A stretch of 64,000 nt of DNA. Source: Waddliaceae bacterium (GTDB lineage Bacteria > Chlamydiota > Chlamydiia > Chlamydiales > JABHNK01). The stretch covers positions 1 through 64,000 of the forward strand of contig JABHNK010000055.1 of assembly GCA_018694295.1 (NCBI GenBank), given 5' to 3'. Under the pieces are notes generated by a model. The model saw only the letters and a program-made list of their open reading frames with translations, had not been told where the DNA came from and did not search any database. A program made the position numbers and the translations under genes. Positions 8,662 to 17,295 of the stretch are shown piece after piece; position 1 is the stretch's first letter; each line of letters opens with the position of its first letter.

Positions 8662-8792
8662 TTCGGAATAGGATTTTTCACCACAGAGCCACAGAGGACA
8701 CAGAGAGGATAAGAACATGGCTGGGGGAATCTCCCCCAGACCCCCTTTTTGCATTGATAACTGTTCACTGATCACTGAAAAAGCTCTGTGGC
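8662..8792. repeat. Repeat family A, copy 1 (incomplete right end)
   Basis: The left end TTCGGAATAGGATTTTTCAC followed by CACAGAGCCACAGAGGACACAGAGAG matches the other family A copies. Next comes the shared inner hairpin GCTGGGGGAATCTCCCCCAG. The right terminal repeat is decayed to CTCTGTGGCAAAAATGGGG. Degenerate heptamers (about 8750-8778, CTGTTCACTGATCACTGAA) lie inside. Short open frames across it are by-products. Confidence 0.85.
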
Positions 8793-8810
8793 AAAAATGG
8801 GGTTTTAGCG

Positions 8811-9767
8811 TTAGATAACGATATTGCGCATTTCCGAGAATGTCCCTGATGAGAACTGTCGAAGGTTGTGTAGGAATGTCATGAAGCCACGATGTTCTGT
8901 TGATTCTGGCGATGTTGCTACATGTGGCGTTATTATAACGTTTGGCATCTCCCATAATGGCGATGTTGGTGGTATTGTCATATCTTCTATGGCGTCGATG
9001 ATGATCCCGCGGAATTTCTTCGTCTTTGCTGCTTCTGTCAATGCTTCGACATCTAATGCGTTTCCTAGTCCCGATATCACTAATATTGCATCATCTTTTA
9101 TGAGGCTTATCTCTTCGGTGCCTAGTTTATAGTCATATGATCCATCACGCGGAAGGCTTATTGCTACGACGTCGGCATTTGGCAGTATCGCGCTTATCCC
9201 TTCAATGGCGAAGGTTTTATTACAGTATGGGTGGAATGATCGTTGTTCTTGTGCTCCCCATACGTAGAATCCTAGTTCTTGTGCACGTCGTGCTACCTCG
9301 GTACCTTCTTCGCCGAGTCCTATCTGCAAAAATTTCTTTCCTTCTGCTGTCCACATTGTTTCCAGTATCGCTGAATTTTCGCTATCGTAATTTCCACGAT
9401 ACGATGTTTTCCATAGGAACATATTCTTGGCAAAGGCAAGGACAGCGCTGATGATATATTCCCCTACCGTTGTTATATCTTTACCTCGCGTCGTTGTTAT
9501 TATAATATTTTCTTTGTCTTTGAGCAAAGGAACGCATATTTTGTTGAGGTATGGCACTGGAGCGTGGACCCATCGCAGCCGTGGGATATGTGGTATTTCT
9601 TCAGCGTCGAGGCTATCGGCATATATTATCTCTATATCATCCCACTGTTCTTTCCCTGGCATTACACTCCCGTCGAAGTCGGGAAAGATGGTATATCTGG
9701 GGAATTCTTTCGTTATCATCGCCATTTCTTCTGGAGACAGCGGCGCTTTTACTAATATAATACTCAT
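8811..9767 (-). CDS. D-2-hydroxyacid dehydrogenase-like protein, catalytic Arg lost
   Basis: The 318 residues have the two-domain plan of D-isomer 2-hydroxyacid dehydrogenases. Residues about 90-125 (TTTRGKDITTVGEYIISAVLAF) match the pre-NAD helix, and the Rossmann loop is IGLGEEG at about 150. Catalytic His is in ITPHVA and Glu in DAIEDM. The usual arginine of the NxxRG motif is absent: the segment reads VISGLGNALDVEAL, with Leu at that place. A redox activity is therefore doubtful, and it could be a non-enzymatic NAD-binding relative. Convergent with lptB; divergent from rplU. Confidence 0.85.
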   Translation of the reverse strand: MSIILVKAPLSPEEMAMITKEFPRYTIFPDFDGSVMPGKEQWDDIEIIYADSLDAEEIPHIPRLRWVHAPVPYLNKICVPLLKDKENIIITTTRGKDITTVGEYIISAVLAFAKNMFLWKTSYRGNYDSENSAILETMWTAEGKKFLQIGLGEEGTEVARRAQELGFYVWGAQEQRSFHPYCNKTFAIEGISAILPNADVVAISLPRDGSYDYKLGTEEISLIKDDAILVISGLGNALDVEALTEAAKTKKFRGIIIDAIEDMTIPPTSPLWEMPNVIITPHVATSPESTEHRGFMTFLHNLRQFSSGTFSEMRNIVI

Positions 9768-9869
9768 AATGTCATCGTTTTTTGTTGATTGGTAATAGTA
9801 TCTTTCGGTATACTTCGTGTCTTGTAAAAAAGCAATTGTAAATACGCATTAGATTTCGAGGTTATAATC

Positions 9870-10184
9870 ATGTACGTTATTATTAAGACAGGCGGCAAAC
9901 AATATCGCGTAAAGAAAGACGACGTCATCGACGTTGATCTTCTTGGCGTCGAGGAAGGTGACAAAGTTGAGTTCAGTGACATCTTATTCGTCAATGAAAA
10001 CGGCACTGTAAAGATAGGAGTTCCCGTTGTCGAAGGATATTCTGTCGTCGGCGAAGTTCTCGGCAATATAAAAGGCCCTAAAGTTGTGGCTTTTAAATAT
10101 AAGAGACGCCAGAACTACCGTCGTAAGGTTGGTCACCGTCAAAATTATTCACGTATTAAGATCACAGACATCGTGAGCGCATAA
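9870..10184 (+). CDS. rplU: 50S ribosomal protein L21
   Basis: A 104-residue L21 beginning MYVIIKTGGKQYRVKKDDVI and ending with the basic segment VVAFKYKRRQNYRRKVGHRQ, both typical. The gene is followed at 21 bp by rpmA, the universal L21-L27 arrangement. The upstream gap (9768-9869) should hold the promoter, divergent from the dehydrogenase-like gene. Confidence 0.98.
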   Translation: MYVIIKTGGKQYRVKKDDVIDVDLLGVEEGDKVEFSDILFVNENGTVKIGVPVVEGYSVVGEVLGNIKGPKVVAFKYKRRQNYRRKVGHRQNYSRIKITDIVSA

Positions 10185-10205
10185 AAATCTATTTAGGGGG
10201 AAACC

Positions 10206-10457
10206 ATGGCACATAAGAAAGGACAAGGTTCTACACGAAACGGTCGCGACTCACATTCTAAGCGTTTAGGCATCAAGGCCAATGATGGTGAATATGTTAC
10301 AGCTGGATCGATTTTGGTACGTCAGCGCGGCACCAAGTGGCATCCTGCCAAGAACGTATCTCGTGGCAGCGATGATACTCTCTTTGCTAGCATTAACGGT
10401 ATTGTAGCTTTTAAGAAGACCAACAAGACGTATGTTTCTGTTGAAGCTGCAGTTTAG
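10206..10457 (+). CDS. rpmA: 50S ribosomal protein L27
   Basis: An 83-residue L27: [20 protein letters not shown], then [18 protein letters not shown]. The N terminus begins directly with MAHKKGQGS, so no Firmicute-type cleavable leader is present. It has a strong AGGGGG ribosome binding site. It ends 28 bp before a rho-independent terminator that separates the ribosomal pair from obg. Confidence 0.98.
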   Translation: MAHKKGQGSTRNGRDSHSKRLGIKANDGEYVTAGSILVRQRGTKWHPAKNVSRGSDDTLFASINGIVAFKKTNKTYVSVEAAV

Positions 10458-10485
10458 TAAGGTCTCGTATTTAGAGAAAAATCAT

Positions 10486-10525
10486 AAACGCAAGAAAGGA
10501 AACTTTTCTATTTCTTGCGTTTTTA
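10486..10525 (+). terminator. Rho-independent terminator between rpmA and obg
   Basis: A perfect 12-bp stem AAACGCAAGAAA / TTTCTTGCGTTT (10486-10497 and 10511-10522) closes a 13-nt loop and runs into a T-rich tract. It follows the rpmA stop. It also covers an in-frame TTG at 10515, which argues that obg starts at the ATG 10542 instead. Some read-through into obg is likely since obg has only about 17 bp of leader after it. Confidence 0.9.
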
Positions 10526-10541
10526 TTTATGGTTAAAAAAA

Positions 10542-11567
10542 ATGTTTGTTGACAGTGTAAAAGTATTTTTTGTTGCAGGTCGTGGTGGTGATGGCATTGT
10601 TGCCTGGCATCGCGAGCGTTGTGTTGCCAAGGGAGGTCCTTGTGGTGGCAATGGTAATAGGGGTGGTGACATCACCATCGTTGCCGACGCCCAGATGCCT
10701 TCTCTTGACTGGTTCCGCAACAGGCGTCGTATTGTTGCTGAGAACGGCAAGCCTGGCGGCCCCAACAACCGTCAAGGTCGTCGTGGTCTTGACAGGGAGA
10801 TCCGTGTTCCTTGTGGTACTATCATCAAAGACGTTAACACTGGTGAAGTTCTTGTTGATTTTGTCGAAGACGGACAATCTTGGGTAGCTTGTCATGGTGG
10901 TCGTGGAGGTCGTGGCAACAGAAGTTTTGCTACTCCTACCAATCGTGCTCCGCGGCAGTGCACTCTGGGTAAAGAAGGTGAATCTCGCGAGATTTCTTTC
11001 GAGCTTAAGATTATCGCCGACGTTGGTCTTGTAGGTTTCCCTAATGCTGGAAAGTCGACGTTTATCTGCAGTGTTACTAAGAGCAAAGCCAAGGCTGCTT
11101 CGTATCCTTTTACTACGTTAAAGCCCAACGTTGGTTTCATAGAATATGACGATAATTCTCGTGTTCTTGTCGCCGACGTCCCTGGAATCATCGATGGTGC
11201 TGCTGAAAACCGTGGTTTAGGCCATGAATTCCTCCGTCATATTGAGAGAACGAAGGTTCTCGTCTATATTCTCGATGCTTCTGGCATCGACGGCAGAGAC
11301 CCTTGGGATGATTATGTTGTTTTACAGCAGGAGCTCAAGAAATACAACCCTGCTCTTCTCGAGAAGCCTTATGCTGTAGCCCTCAACAAGATCGACGTCG
11401 CCGAGGCTCTTCTTTTTGCTGAAGAGTTTCAGGAGAAATATCCTCATGATCCTTCTACGCTTTTTATGATGTCGGCAAGTGAAGGTGATGGTGTTAGCGC
11501 TTTAGCTGCATACATCAAGAAAGCCGTTGATATTGCAAAAAAAGAAGAAGTGCAACCCTTTTCATAA
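10542..11567 (+). CDS. obg: Obg/CgtA GTPase
   Basis: An essential ribosome-associated GTPase acting in 50S assembly. The N-terminal Obg glycine-rich fold starts at once (MFVDSVKVFFVAGRGGDG) and includes GGPCGGNGNRGGD. The G domain from about residue 160 has G1 GFPNAGKST, switch region YPFTTLKPNVG, G3 DVPGIIDGA, G4 NKID and G5 SAS. There is little C-terminal extension, so the variable OCT domain is missing, as in other short Obg proteins. The ATG at 10542 is chosen because an upstream TTG lies inside the terminator stem. Confidence 0.96.
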   Translation: MFVDSVKVFFVAGRGGDGIVAWHRERCVAKGGPCGGNGNRGGDITIVADAQMPSLDWFRNRRRIVAENGKPGGPNNRQGRRGLDREIRVPCGTIIKDVNTGEVLVDFVEDGQSWVACHGGRGGRGNRSFATPTNRAPRQCTLGKEGESREISFELKIIADVGLVGFPNAGKSTFICSVTKSKAKAASYPFTTLKPNVGFIEYDDNSRVLVADVPGIIDGAAENRGLGHEFLRHIERTKVLVYILDASGIDGRDPWDDYVVLQQELKKYNPALLEKPYAVALNKIDVAEALLFAEEFQEKYPHDPSTLFMMSASEGDGVSALAAYIKKAVDIAKKEEVQPFS

Positions 11568-11574
11568 TTGCGAC

Positions 11575-12405
11575 CTAAAATACGTCTATTATTCTTTTTC
11601 CGTTTAGTGCGTTCCAATATGTTGTGAATACTGAGCCGTCGGGGTTCATAACGCGTATTATGTAGACGGGCAAGAAGACTTCCGATACGTTCCTTATGGC
11701 GAAGCTTTCTCCGAATGCTGCTTTGCAGACGTTTTCCACCTGAGACTTACTATATTGTCGTGGCATCTTATTGACGCCTTTGAATGGCTTAGTTACTAGC
11801 CATGTATTGATTTTTGTTATGGGGTCGACGTTTAGTCGTGGTTTGTTTAGGTGTATCCTATATCCGTCGCCACTTCTTATTATCAGTTGTTTTTTTCTTG
11901 CGGCGTCGAGCCAGCTATCGAGGATAGCGCCTTCGATATTTAGTGTATTTGCCAGTGTTTCACGAGTCACTGTGCCACGGTTTTTAGCTATGATGTTTAG
12001 TAGTTTAAAGTCATTACGCGAGGCTCCGGAATTTATAGCGTCTTCGAAACCGTGAGATCTTTCCCATGTTGTAGCGTCTATTACCATTTCTCCGTTATCG
12101 AGTCCCCATAGTAGCATCCCTTCTCCTGTCTTATCTCCTGAGGCGACATATTTCACTTCCATAAGGAGGTATGGGTAGAAGATAAGGTCTGGTTCTAGGA
12201 AGGTATAGCTTTCGTCTTTAAGAAGTTCTTGTTCGTTTGCTGCCATTATCTGTTCTGAAGAGAACTGTTCTTCTAGGGTGAGGAACTTCCCTGTCTCGAG
12301 TTTATCTTGTACGAAATTTCTCACTGTGGGGTTATTATTCCACAGCCAGAATCCTCCATATACTAACCCTGCGAAGATGATTATATTGACGATAAGACGT
12401 ATCAT
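11575..12405 (-). CDS. membrane-anchored hypothetical protein with winged-helix-like middle (276 aa)
   Basis: No family recognised. Residues 3-23 form one membrane anchor (LIVNIIIFAGLVYGGFWLW). The remainder looks soluble. Residues about 125-180 (LLNIIAKNRGTVTRETLANTL, then LDSWLDAARKKQLIIRSGDGY) resemble a winged-helix fold, and the last about 75 residues are beta-rich and end IRVMNPDGSVFTTYWNALNG. This C-terminal part and FYPYLLMEVKY recall a generic periplasmic or cytoplasmic binding module, but I assign no function. It is the gene downstream of rho on the same strand. Its Shine-Dalgarno AAGGGG is inside the hairpin at 12411-12453. Confidence 0.8.
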   Translation of the reverse strand: MIRLIVNIIIFAGLVYGGFWLWNNNPTVRNFVQDKLETGKFLTLEEQFSSEQIMAANEQELLKDESYTFLEPDLIFYPYLLMEVKYVASGDKTGEGMLLWGLDNGEMVIDATTWERSHGFEDAINSGASRNDFKLLNIIAKNRGTVTRETLANTLNIEGAILDSWLDAARKKQLIIRSGDGYRIHLNKPRLNVDPITKINTWLVTKPFKGVNKMPRQYSKSQVENVCKAAFGESFAIRNVSEVFLPVYIIRVMNPDGSVFTTYWNALNGKRIIDVF

Positions 12406-12410
12406 AGCAA

Positions 12411-12453
12411 AGAACCCCTTGGAATATATATATTATATCTCCCAAGAGGTTCT
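12411..12453 (-). promoter_or_regulatory. 5' leader hairpin containing the ribosome binding site of the 276-aa gene
   Basis: AGAACCCCTTGG (12411-12422) and CCAAGAGGTTCT (12442-12453) pair over 11 of 12 positions around an AT-only loop. Read on the minus strand the 3' arm holds AAGGGG, nine bases before the ATG at 12405, so pairing would hide the ribosome binding site. The loop contains TATAATATATATA, so overlap with a promoter -10 is an alternative reading. Confidence 0.55.
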
Positions 12454-12498
12454 CAAAAAACGAAAAGTTTGTCAATCTTATTTACGTAGCTACGCTAC

Positions 12499-12531
12499 TC
12501 AGTTCGGAGTTCGTAGTTCGGAGTTCGGAGA
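12499..12531. repeat. Heptamer tandem repeat AGTTCGG (family C)
   Basis: Units AGTTCGG AGTTCGT AGTTCGG AGTTCGG follow CTACGCTACTC in the gap after rho. Matching runs occur at 33913-33927, 34262-34283 and 57187-57220. Confidence 0.85.
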
Positions 12532-12559
12532 CGAAAACCTATCCGCTATACGCTAATAT

Positions 12560-14011
12560 TTATTTCATTGACAGCAGGAACTCTATGTTGTTATTAGACT
12601 TCTTTAGTCTATCGAGTAGCAGTTTCATAGCGTCTAGTGGTGTAAGGTCTGATACGGCGCTACGCAGCTGATATATTTTGGAGAGTTCTTCTGGGTGGTA
12701 TAGCAGTTCTTCTTTCCTTGTCCCACTTTTTATGATATCGATAGCGGGGTATACTCTTCTGTCTGAGAGTCTTCTATCGAGGACGAGTTCCATGTTGCCA
12801 GTACCTTTGAACTCTTCGAAGATGACTTCATCCATCCGCGACCCTGTATCTATCAGTGCCGTTGCTATTATCGTCAGCGACCCGCCGTTTTCGACGTTAC
12901 GCGCTGCTCCGAAGAAGCGTTTTGGCTTATGTAGGGCGTTGGAGTCGACACCACCGGAGAGTATTTTCCCTGAGTGTGGTTGTACGGTATTGAACGCTCG
13001 TGCTAGGCGTGTTATCGAGTCGAGGAGGATGACGACATCTTTGCCATGTTCCACCTGTCGTCGAGCTTTTTCTATCACCATTTCTGCTATCTGCACGTGT
13101 CGTTCTGGTGGTTCGTCGAAAGTCGATGCCACGACTTCGGCATCAACATTACGGCTCATATCGGTTACTTCTTCTGGCCGTTCGTCGATTAGTAGAACGA
13201 TAAGCATAACATCGGGGTTATTTTTAGTGATGGAGTTTGCGATATTTTGTAGTATCACAGTCTTTCCTGTACGCGGTGGCGCTACGATGAGTGCGCGCTG
13301 TCCTTTTCCTATAGGGCATGCCAGGTCTATCACTCGTGCTGACATGTTTTTGTTGTCGGTCTCCATTACAAGGCGTTCTTCTGGGAATAGCGGTGTAAGG
13401 TTGGAGAAAAGCACGCGCTCGCGGGCTTGTTCTGGTGTAGTGTCGTTAACACCATCGACCTTGAGAAGGGCGAAGTATTTTTCTTTTTCTTTAGGAGAGC
13501 GTATTGTTCCTGATATTGTGTCACCTTTTTTAAGGTCGAAGCGCCGTATTTGTGCGGGAGAGACGTATATATCTTCTGCTGAAGGGAGATAGTTGTAGTC
13601 TGGTGAGCGAAGAAACCCGAAGCCATCAGGGAGGATTTCTAGTACTCCTTCACCGGAAAGAACTTCGTTTGGGTTTGCTGAGAGTGTTTTCACTATCTCG
13701 AAGACAACCTGCGACCTTGTCAGGGAGCCTAGGTGGTCGATCTCTATAGCTTTGGCGTAGGCGTTTAGTGCGTCGATATCCATCCGCTGCAGAATAGAGA
13801 TTTTTGTTATTTTCTCCATACCTTCAGGTAGGTTTATAGGCTTTGGCTTTTTTGGGGCCTGCTTTTTTTCTTCTACACCTTTAGCGCCGTTGTCGGTATT
13901 TTTGTTTTTGTTGTTATTGTTGTTGTTGTTTTTGTTGTTATTCTTTCTTATTACAGGCACTACCGGCGGTGGTTTGTGTGGTAATGTTGTTTTCTTTTTT
14001 TCTTTACTCAT
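12560..14011 (-). CDS. rho: transcription termination factor Rho
   Basis: A hexameric RNA helicase that ends transcription. The RNA-binding cold-shock-like domain includes [20 protein letters not shown]. The ATPase part has Walker A PPRTGKTV, Walker [18 protein letters not shown]-loop and C-terminal GTRKEELL. The length of 483 aa is extended by an N-terminal tail of about 65 residues that includes an Asn/Lys-only tract (residues about 23-37) encoded by AAC/AAT codons, then [10 protein letters not shown]. Such disordered N-terminal insertions occur in Rho of several phyla. Gene order rho-coaE-polA-S49 protease matches C. trachomatis CT491-CT494 from memory. Confidence 0.97.
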   Translation of the reverse strand: MSKEKKKTTLPHKPPPVVPVIRKNNNKNNNNNNNKNKNTDNGAKGVEEKKQAPKKPKPINLPEGMEKITKISILQRMDIDALNAYAKAIEIDHLGSLTRSQVVFEIVKTLSANPNEVLSGEGVLEILPDGFGFLRSPDYNYLPSAEDIYVSPAQIRRFDLKKGDTISGTIRSPKEKEKYFALLKVDGVNDTTPEQARERVLFSNLTPLFPEERLVMETDNKNMSARVIDLACPIGKGQRALIVAPPRTGKTVILQNIANSITKNNPDVMLIVLLIDERPEEVTDMSRNVDAEVVASTFDEPPERHVQIAEMVIEKARRQVEHGKDVVILLDSITRLARAFNTVQPHSGKILSGGVDSNALHKPKRFFGAARNVENGGSLTIIATALIDTGSRMDEVIFEEFKGTGNMELVLDRRLSDRRVYPAIDIIKSGTRKEELLYHPEELSKIYQLRSAVSDLTPLDAMKLLLDRLKKSNNNIEFLLSMK

Positions 14012-14051
14012 ATTATAGGATTTTCTCTTTAAAATGGTTGTTGTGTAATTG

Positions 14052-14633
14052 TTATTTCACGAGGGCATCATAGCAGTCGCGAACTTGTTTTCGTAGATCT
14101 TCGATGGTTCCGTCATTATTGATGACGACATCGGCGGCGGCGGCTTTATCTTTAGTATCGAGCTGCCTTTCCATCCTTTTCGTATACTGTTCTTCGTCAT
14201 ATTTCGAGCGTTTACGACAGGTTGTATCGTTAGTGCTTACGGTGATGACTGTATCATAGAAATTCTCGTGTGAAGCTTCAAAGAGAAGTGGTACCTCTAC
14301 AACAAAAAGGGAGGGTTTTTCTGTGTTTTTAACCTTGTTATACTGTTTTTTTATCTCGCATATCACTTGTGGGTGGAGAATTTCCTCCAGCCGTCGTAAC
14401 ATCTGTGGGTCATCGAAAACATCTTTTGCTATGACAGCACGTTCTACTGTTGAGATATCATAACCTACTAAAGTACTAATAGTCTTTTGTAGAGTACTGT
14501 CTGTGTCAAGTAAAGTATGGACGATGGTGTCGGAGTTTATAGTATAAGCGCCACATTCCGCAAACAAGCGGCACACTGTGGACTTCCCACTCGCTATACC
14601 TCCGGTAACAGCTATCTTTTTAGATGTCATCAT
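14052..14633 (-). CDS. coaE: dephospho-CoA kinase
   Basis: The last step of coenzyme A synthesis. P-loop GGIASGKST lies at residues about 9-17, with [14 protein letters not shown] and VVEVPLLFE, all characteristic of CoaE. The ATG at 14633 lies two bases after the polA stop (14635), with a second ATG at 14630. An in-frame upstream ATG at 14672 would overlap polA by 38 bp and add nothing recognisable, so I reject it. About 194 aa, normal for the family. Confidence 0.93.
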   Translation of the reverse strand: MMTSKKIAVTGGIASGKSTVCRLFAECGAYTINSDTIVHTLLDTDSTLQKTISTLVGYDISTVERAVIAKDVFDDPQMLRRLEEILHPQVICEIKKQYNKVKNTEKPSLFVVEVPLLFEASHENFYDTVITVSTNDTTCRKRSKYDEEQYTKRMERQLDTKDKAAAADVVINNDGTIEDLRKQVRDCYDALVK

Positions 14634-14634
14634 T

Positions 14635-17295
14635 TTAACATTCTTTCCAATTTTTGCCAAGAGAGATATCAACTATTAGCGGAACGTTTAGTGAATAGAC
14701 ATTTTCCATGACATCACGGACGTCAGTTTCCAGTGTAAGGATTTCGTATTTCGGTGTTTCGAAGACGAGTTCATCGTGGACTTGCAGTATCATGAAGGCT
14801 TCGCTATTATTATCCTCGAGGCGTTGTTGCATCTTGATCATAGCGTGTTTTATAAGGTCTGCCGCTGTTCCTTGTAGTGGTGTATTTACGGCGAGTCGTT
14901 CTGCTGCGGTTTTTATCATTTTGTTGTTGCTATTGATTTCGGGGATGAGTCTTTCTCTTCCGAGCATCGTTGTAGCTTTCCCTGTTTCGCGGGCTTTTTC
15001 TTTACATTCTTCGATGAAGTCACGGACTTTCGGGAATCTTCCGAAGTATTCTTTTATAAACGTTGCTGCTTCTTTCATTCCGATGCCGAGTTCTTGTGCA
15101 AGTCCGAAGGCTTGTTGTCCGTATAGTATCCCGAAGTTTATCGTTTTTGCGTAGGTACGTTGTTGTTTTGTCACGGCATCGAGTGGGACGTGGAAAACTT
15201 TCGATGCTGTCATAGCGTGGATATCGTCACCGTTGTTGAATGCTTTTACCAGTGTAGGGTCTTCGCTGAGGTGTGCCAGCAGTCTTAGTTCTATCTGCGA
15301 ATAGTCTGCGGCGAGGAACTGCCAAGAGGAATTTTCTGGTCTGAAGGCTTCGCGGATTTCACGTCCTATTTCTTTTCTTACGGGGATATTTTGCAGGTTG
15401 GGGTTTTTACATGACAGTCTTCCTGTTGCTGTCACCGACTGGTTGAAGGTACAGTGTACTCTATGTGTTTTTTCATTGACGTCGTTTGGCAGTGCATCGA
15501 CGTATGTTGATCTCAGCTTTTCTAGTGCACGATATTCTAGGACTTTTGCTGCTATTGGGTATTCTATGCTAAGTTTTTCTAGGACGTCGGCGTTGGTGGA
15601 ATATCCTGTAGCGGTTTTTTTCTGTGGTGGGATTCCTAGTTTTTCGAAGAGTATCGCACTAAGCTGTTTTGGAGAGTTTATCGTGAAAGTTTCTCCTGCG
15701 AGTTCGAAGACAATCTTTTCGAGTTCCTGGATTTTCGCGACGAGGCTTTTCGACATACTTCCGAGCTTTTCGACGTCGACATATATCCCGTGTCGTTCCA
15801 TTGTGGCGAGGACTTTTAGTAGTGGCAGTTCCATATCTTCGAGGATATGTGTAAGGTTACGATCTTCGAGTTCTTTTTCGAGGACGTGTTTCAGTCTGCA
15901 TGTGTAGTCGACATCTTCACAGCAGTATGAGCATACTTCGTGTATGGAGACTTCTGCCATGCTTATTTGTTTCTTCCCTTTTCCTATTAGGTGTTCTATT
16001 GGGGTCTTTGTTTTTGTGAAGTAGTGCATTGCCAGTGCATCGAGCGAATGTCTTCTTATGTGTGCGTTCAGCAGGTACGATGCTAATATTGTGTCGAAAC
16101 ATATTGTTTTAACGTCGATGCCGTAATTTTTCAGGATGTGGCAATCGTATTTAACGTTATGTCCGTAGAATCCGAGCTTGGGGTTTTCGAATATCGGTTT
16201 TATTGCGGCGATGACTGTTTCTCTGCCAAGGTTTCCGTTGGCGGGGATGTACCATGCTTTTCCTTGTTCTACGCAGAATCCTATGCCGACGAGTTCGGCA
16301 TCGAGGGGGTGTAGCGCTGTTGTCTCGGTGTCGAAGCATATTGTTTTTGCTTTCTTTATCGTGGCGACGAGTTTTTGTAAGTTTTCTTCATCGTCGACGA
16401 GGGTATATTCTGTGTCGACCTCTTCGACATCGACGTTGCTGCCGACATCACGTAGCAAGGACATGAAGTCCATAGTACGATAAAATTCTGCGAGTTTCTC
16501 GTTGTCGGGGTCTCCGACTTCTGAGAACGTCATATCTTTTGGTATATCGACATTGATATCTATGGTGACGAGTTTTCTGCTGAGCCTAGCGATATCAGCT
16601 TCGGCGACGAGGGTTTCCTGTTTTTTCTTGCCGGCGACATTCTCGGGGTGTTCTAGGATATCTTCTAGGTCTTTGAAGTCGTTAAGGAGTTTCGCTGCCG
16701 TCTTTGGTCCGAAGCCGTATATTCCTGGGACGTTGTCGGAGGTATCGCCGGTGATAGCGAGGAAGTCGATGAACTTCGACGGTGGTATTCCGTATTTCCC
16801 TTCGACTTCTTTAGGTCCGATTATTTCGTTGCCTTTATGTGTATTCAGCATCGAAACGTTATCGTCGACGAGCTGGCACATATCTTTATCGCTAGTACAT
16901 AGGAACACCTCGAAGCCTTCTTTTTCGGCTTTCCTTGCTATAGTTCCCATGGTGTCATCGGCTTCGACTTCTGGTATAGCGAGTGTTGATATCCCTGCGA
17001 AATTACAATATTCTTGTGCCCATGCTATCTGGTGTGGAAGGTCTGGCGCTATTGCTTCGCGGTGAGCTTTGTATTCGGGGTATATTTCTCTTCGTTGTTT
17101 TTTGTTGTCTCTTCCATCGAAGACAGCGACGACGTGGTCGGGGTTGAAGTCTTTGAAGAGCTTCTGTATGGACTTTATAAATCCATACAGAGCATTAGTA
17201 GACTTACCTTCGGCGTTCGTCATCCCTGTTATTGCGAAATACGCCCGGAACAGATACCCTGAGCAGTCGAGGAGGAAAAGTTTCTTTTTTGTCAT
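14635..17295 (-). CDS. polA: DNA polymerase I with 5' nuclease and proofreading domain
   Basis: An 886-aa full-length Pol I. The N-terminal 5'-3' exonuclease (1-about 290) has LLDCSGYLFRAYFA, EADDTMGTIA and a helix-hairpin-helix GIYGFGPKTAAKLL. The 3'-5' exonuclease is apparently active: FDTETT, GHNVKYDC and YCCEDVDY keep the DEDDy acidic residues and Tyr. Polymerase motifs A (DYSQIELRLLAHLS), B (RTYAKTINFGILYG) and C (QVHDELVFE) are complete. It overlaps the upstream protease gene by 4 bp and is followed by coaE. Confidence 0.98.
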   Translation of the reverse strand: MTKKKLFLLDCSGYLFRAYFAITGMTNAEGKSTNALYGFIKSIQKLFKDFNPDHVVAVFDGRDNKKQRREIYPEYKAHREAIAPDLPHQIAWAQEYCNFAGISTLAIPEVEADDTMGTIARKAEKEGFEVFLCTSDKDMCQLVDDNVSMLNTHKGNEIIGPKEVEGKYGIPPSKFIDFLAITGDTSDNVPGIYGFGPKTAAKLLNDFKDLEDILEHPENVAGKKKQETLVAEADIARLSRKLVTIDINVDIPKDMTFSEVGDPDNEKLAEFYRTMDFMSLLRDVGSNVDVEEVDTEYTLVDDEENLQKLVATIKKAKTICFDTETTALHPLDAELVGIGFCVEQGKAWYIPANGNLGRETVIAAIKPIFENPKLGFYGHNVKYDCHILKNYGIDVKTICFDTILASYLLNAHIRRHSLDALAMHYFTKTKTPIEHLIGKGKKQISMAEVSIHEVCSYCCEDVDYTCRLKHVLEKELEDRNLTHILEDMELPLLKVLATMERHGIYVDVEKLGSMSKSLVAKIQELEKIVFELAGETFTINSPKQLSAILFEKLGIPPQKKTATGYSTNADVLEKLSIEYPIAAKVLEYRALEKLRSTYVDALPNDVNEKTHRVHCTFNQSVTATGRLSCKNPNLQNIPVRKEIGREIREAFRPENSSWQFLAADYSQIELRLLAHLSEDPTLVKAFNNGDDIHAMTASKVFHVPLDAVTKQQRTYAKTINFGILYGQQAFGLAQELGIGMKEAATFIKEYFGRFPKVRDFIEECKEKARETGKATTMLGRERLIPEINSNNKMIKTAAERLAVNTPLQGTAADLIKHAMIKMQQRLEDNNSEAFMILQVHDELVFETPKYEILTLETDVRDVMENVYSLNVPLIVDISLGKNWKEC

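Noticed and set aside
8518-8955. Short open frames across repeat A copy 1, with peptides such as TTEPQRTQRG and CVLCGSVV
   Set aside because: These peptides arise from the repeat itself and recur with every copy (also near 62485-62917); no ribosome site or homologous coding context.
10515-10541. TTG start for obg nine codons upstream
   Set aside because: It lies within the 3' arm of the rpmA terminator, and Obg proteins begin with the MFVD-type segment encoded at 10542.
12678-13592. Long open frame on the plus strand opposite rho
   Set aside because: It is Ser/Arg-rich with no recognisable domain and mirrors the codon pattern of a certain rho gene; a shadow frame.
14634-14672. Earlier in-frame ATG for coaE at 14672
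   Set aside because: It would place 13 extra residues over the polA end, without family similarity; the ATG at 14633 directly after the polA stop is better.
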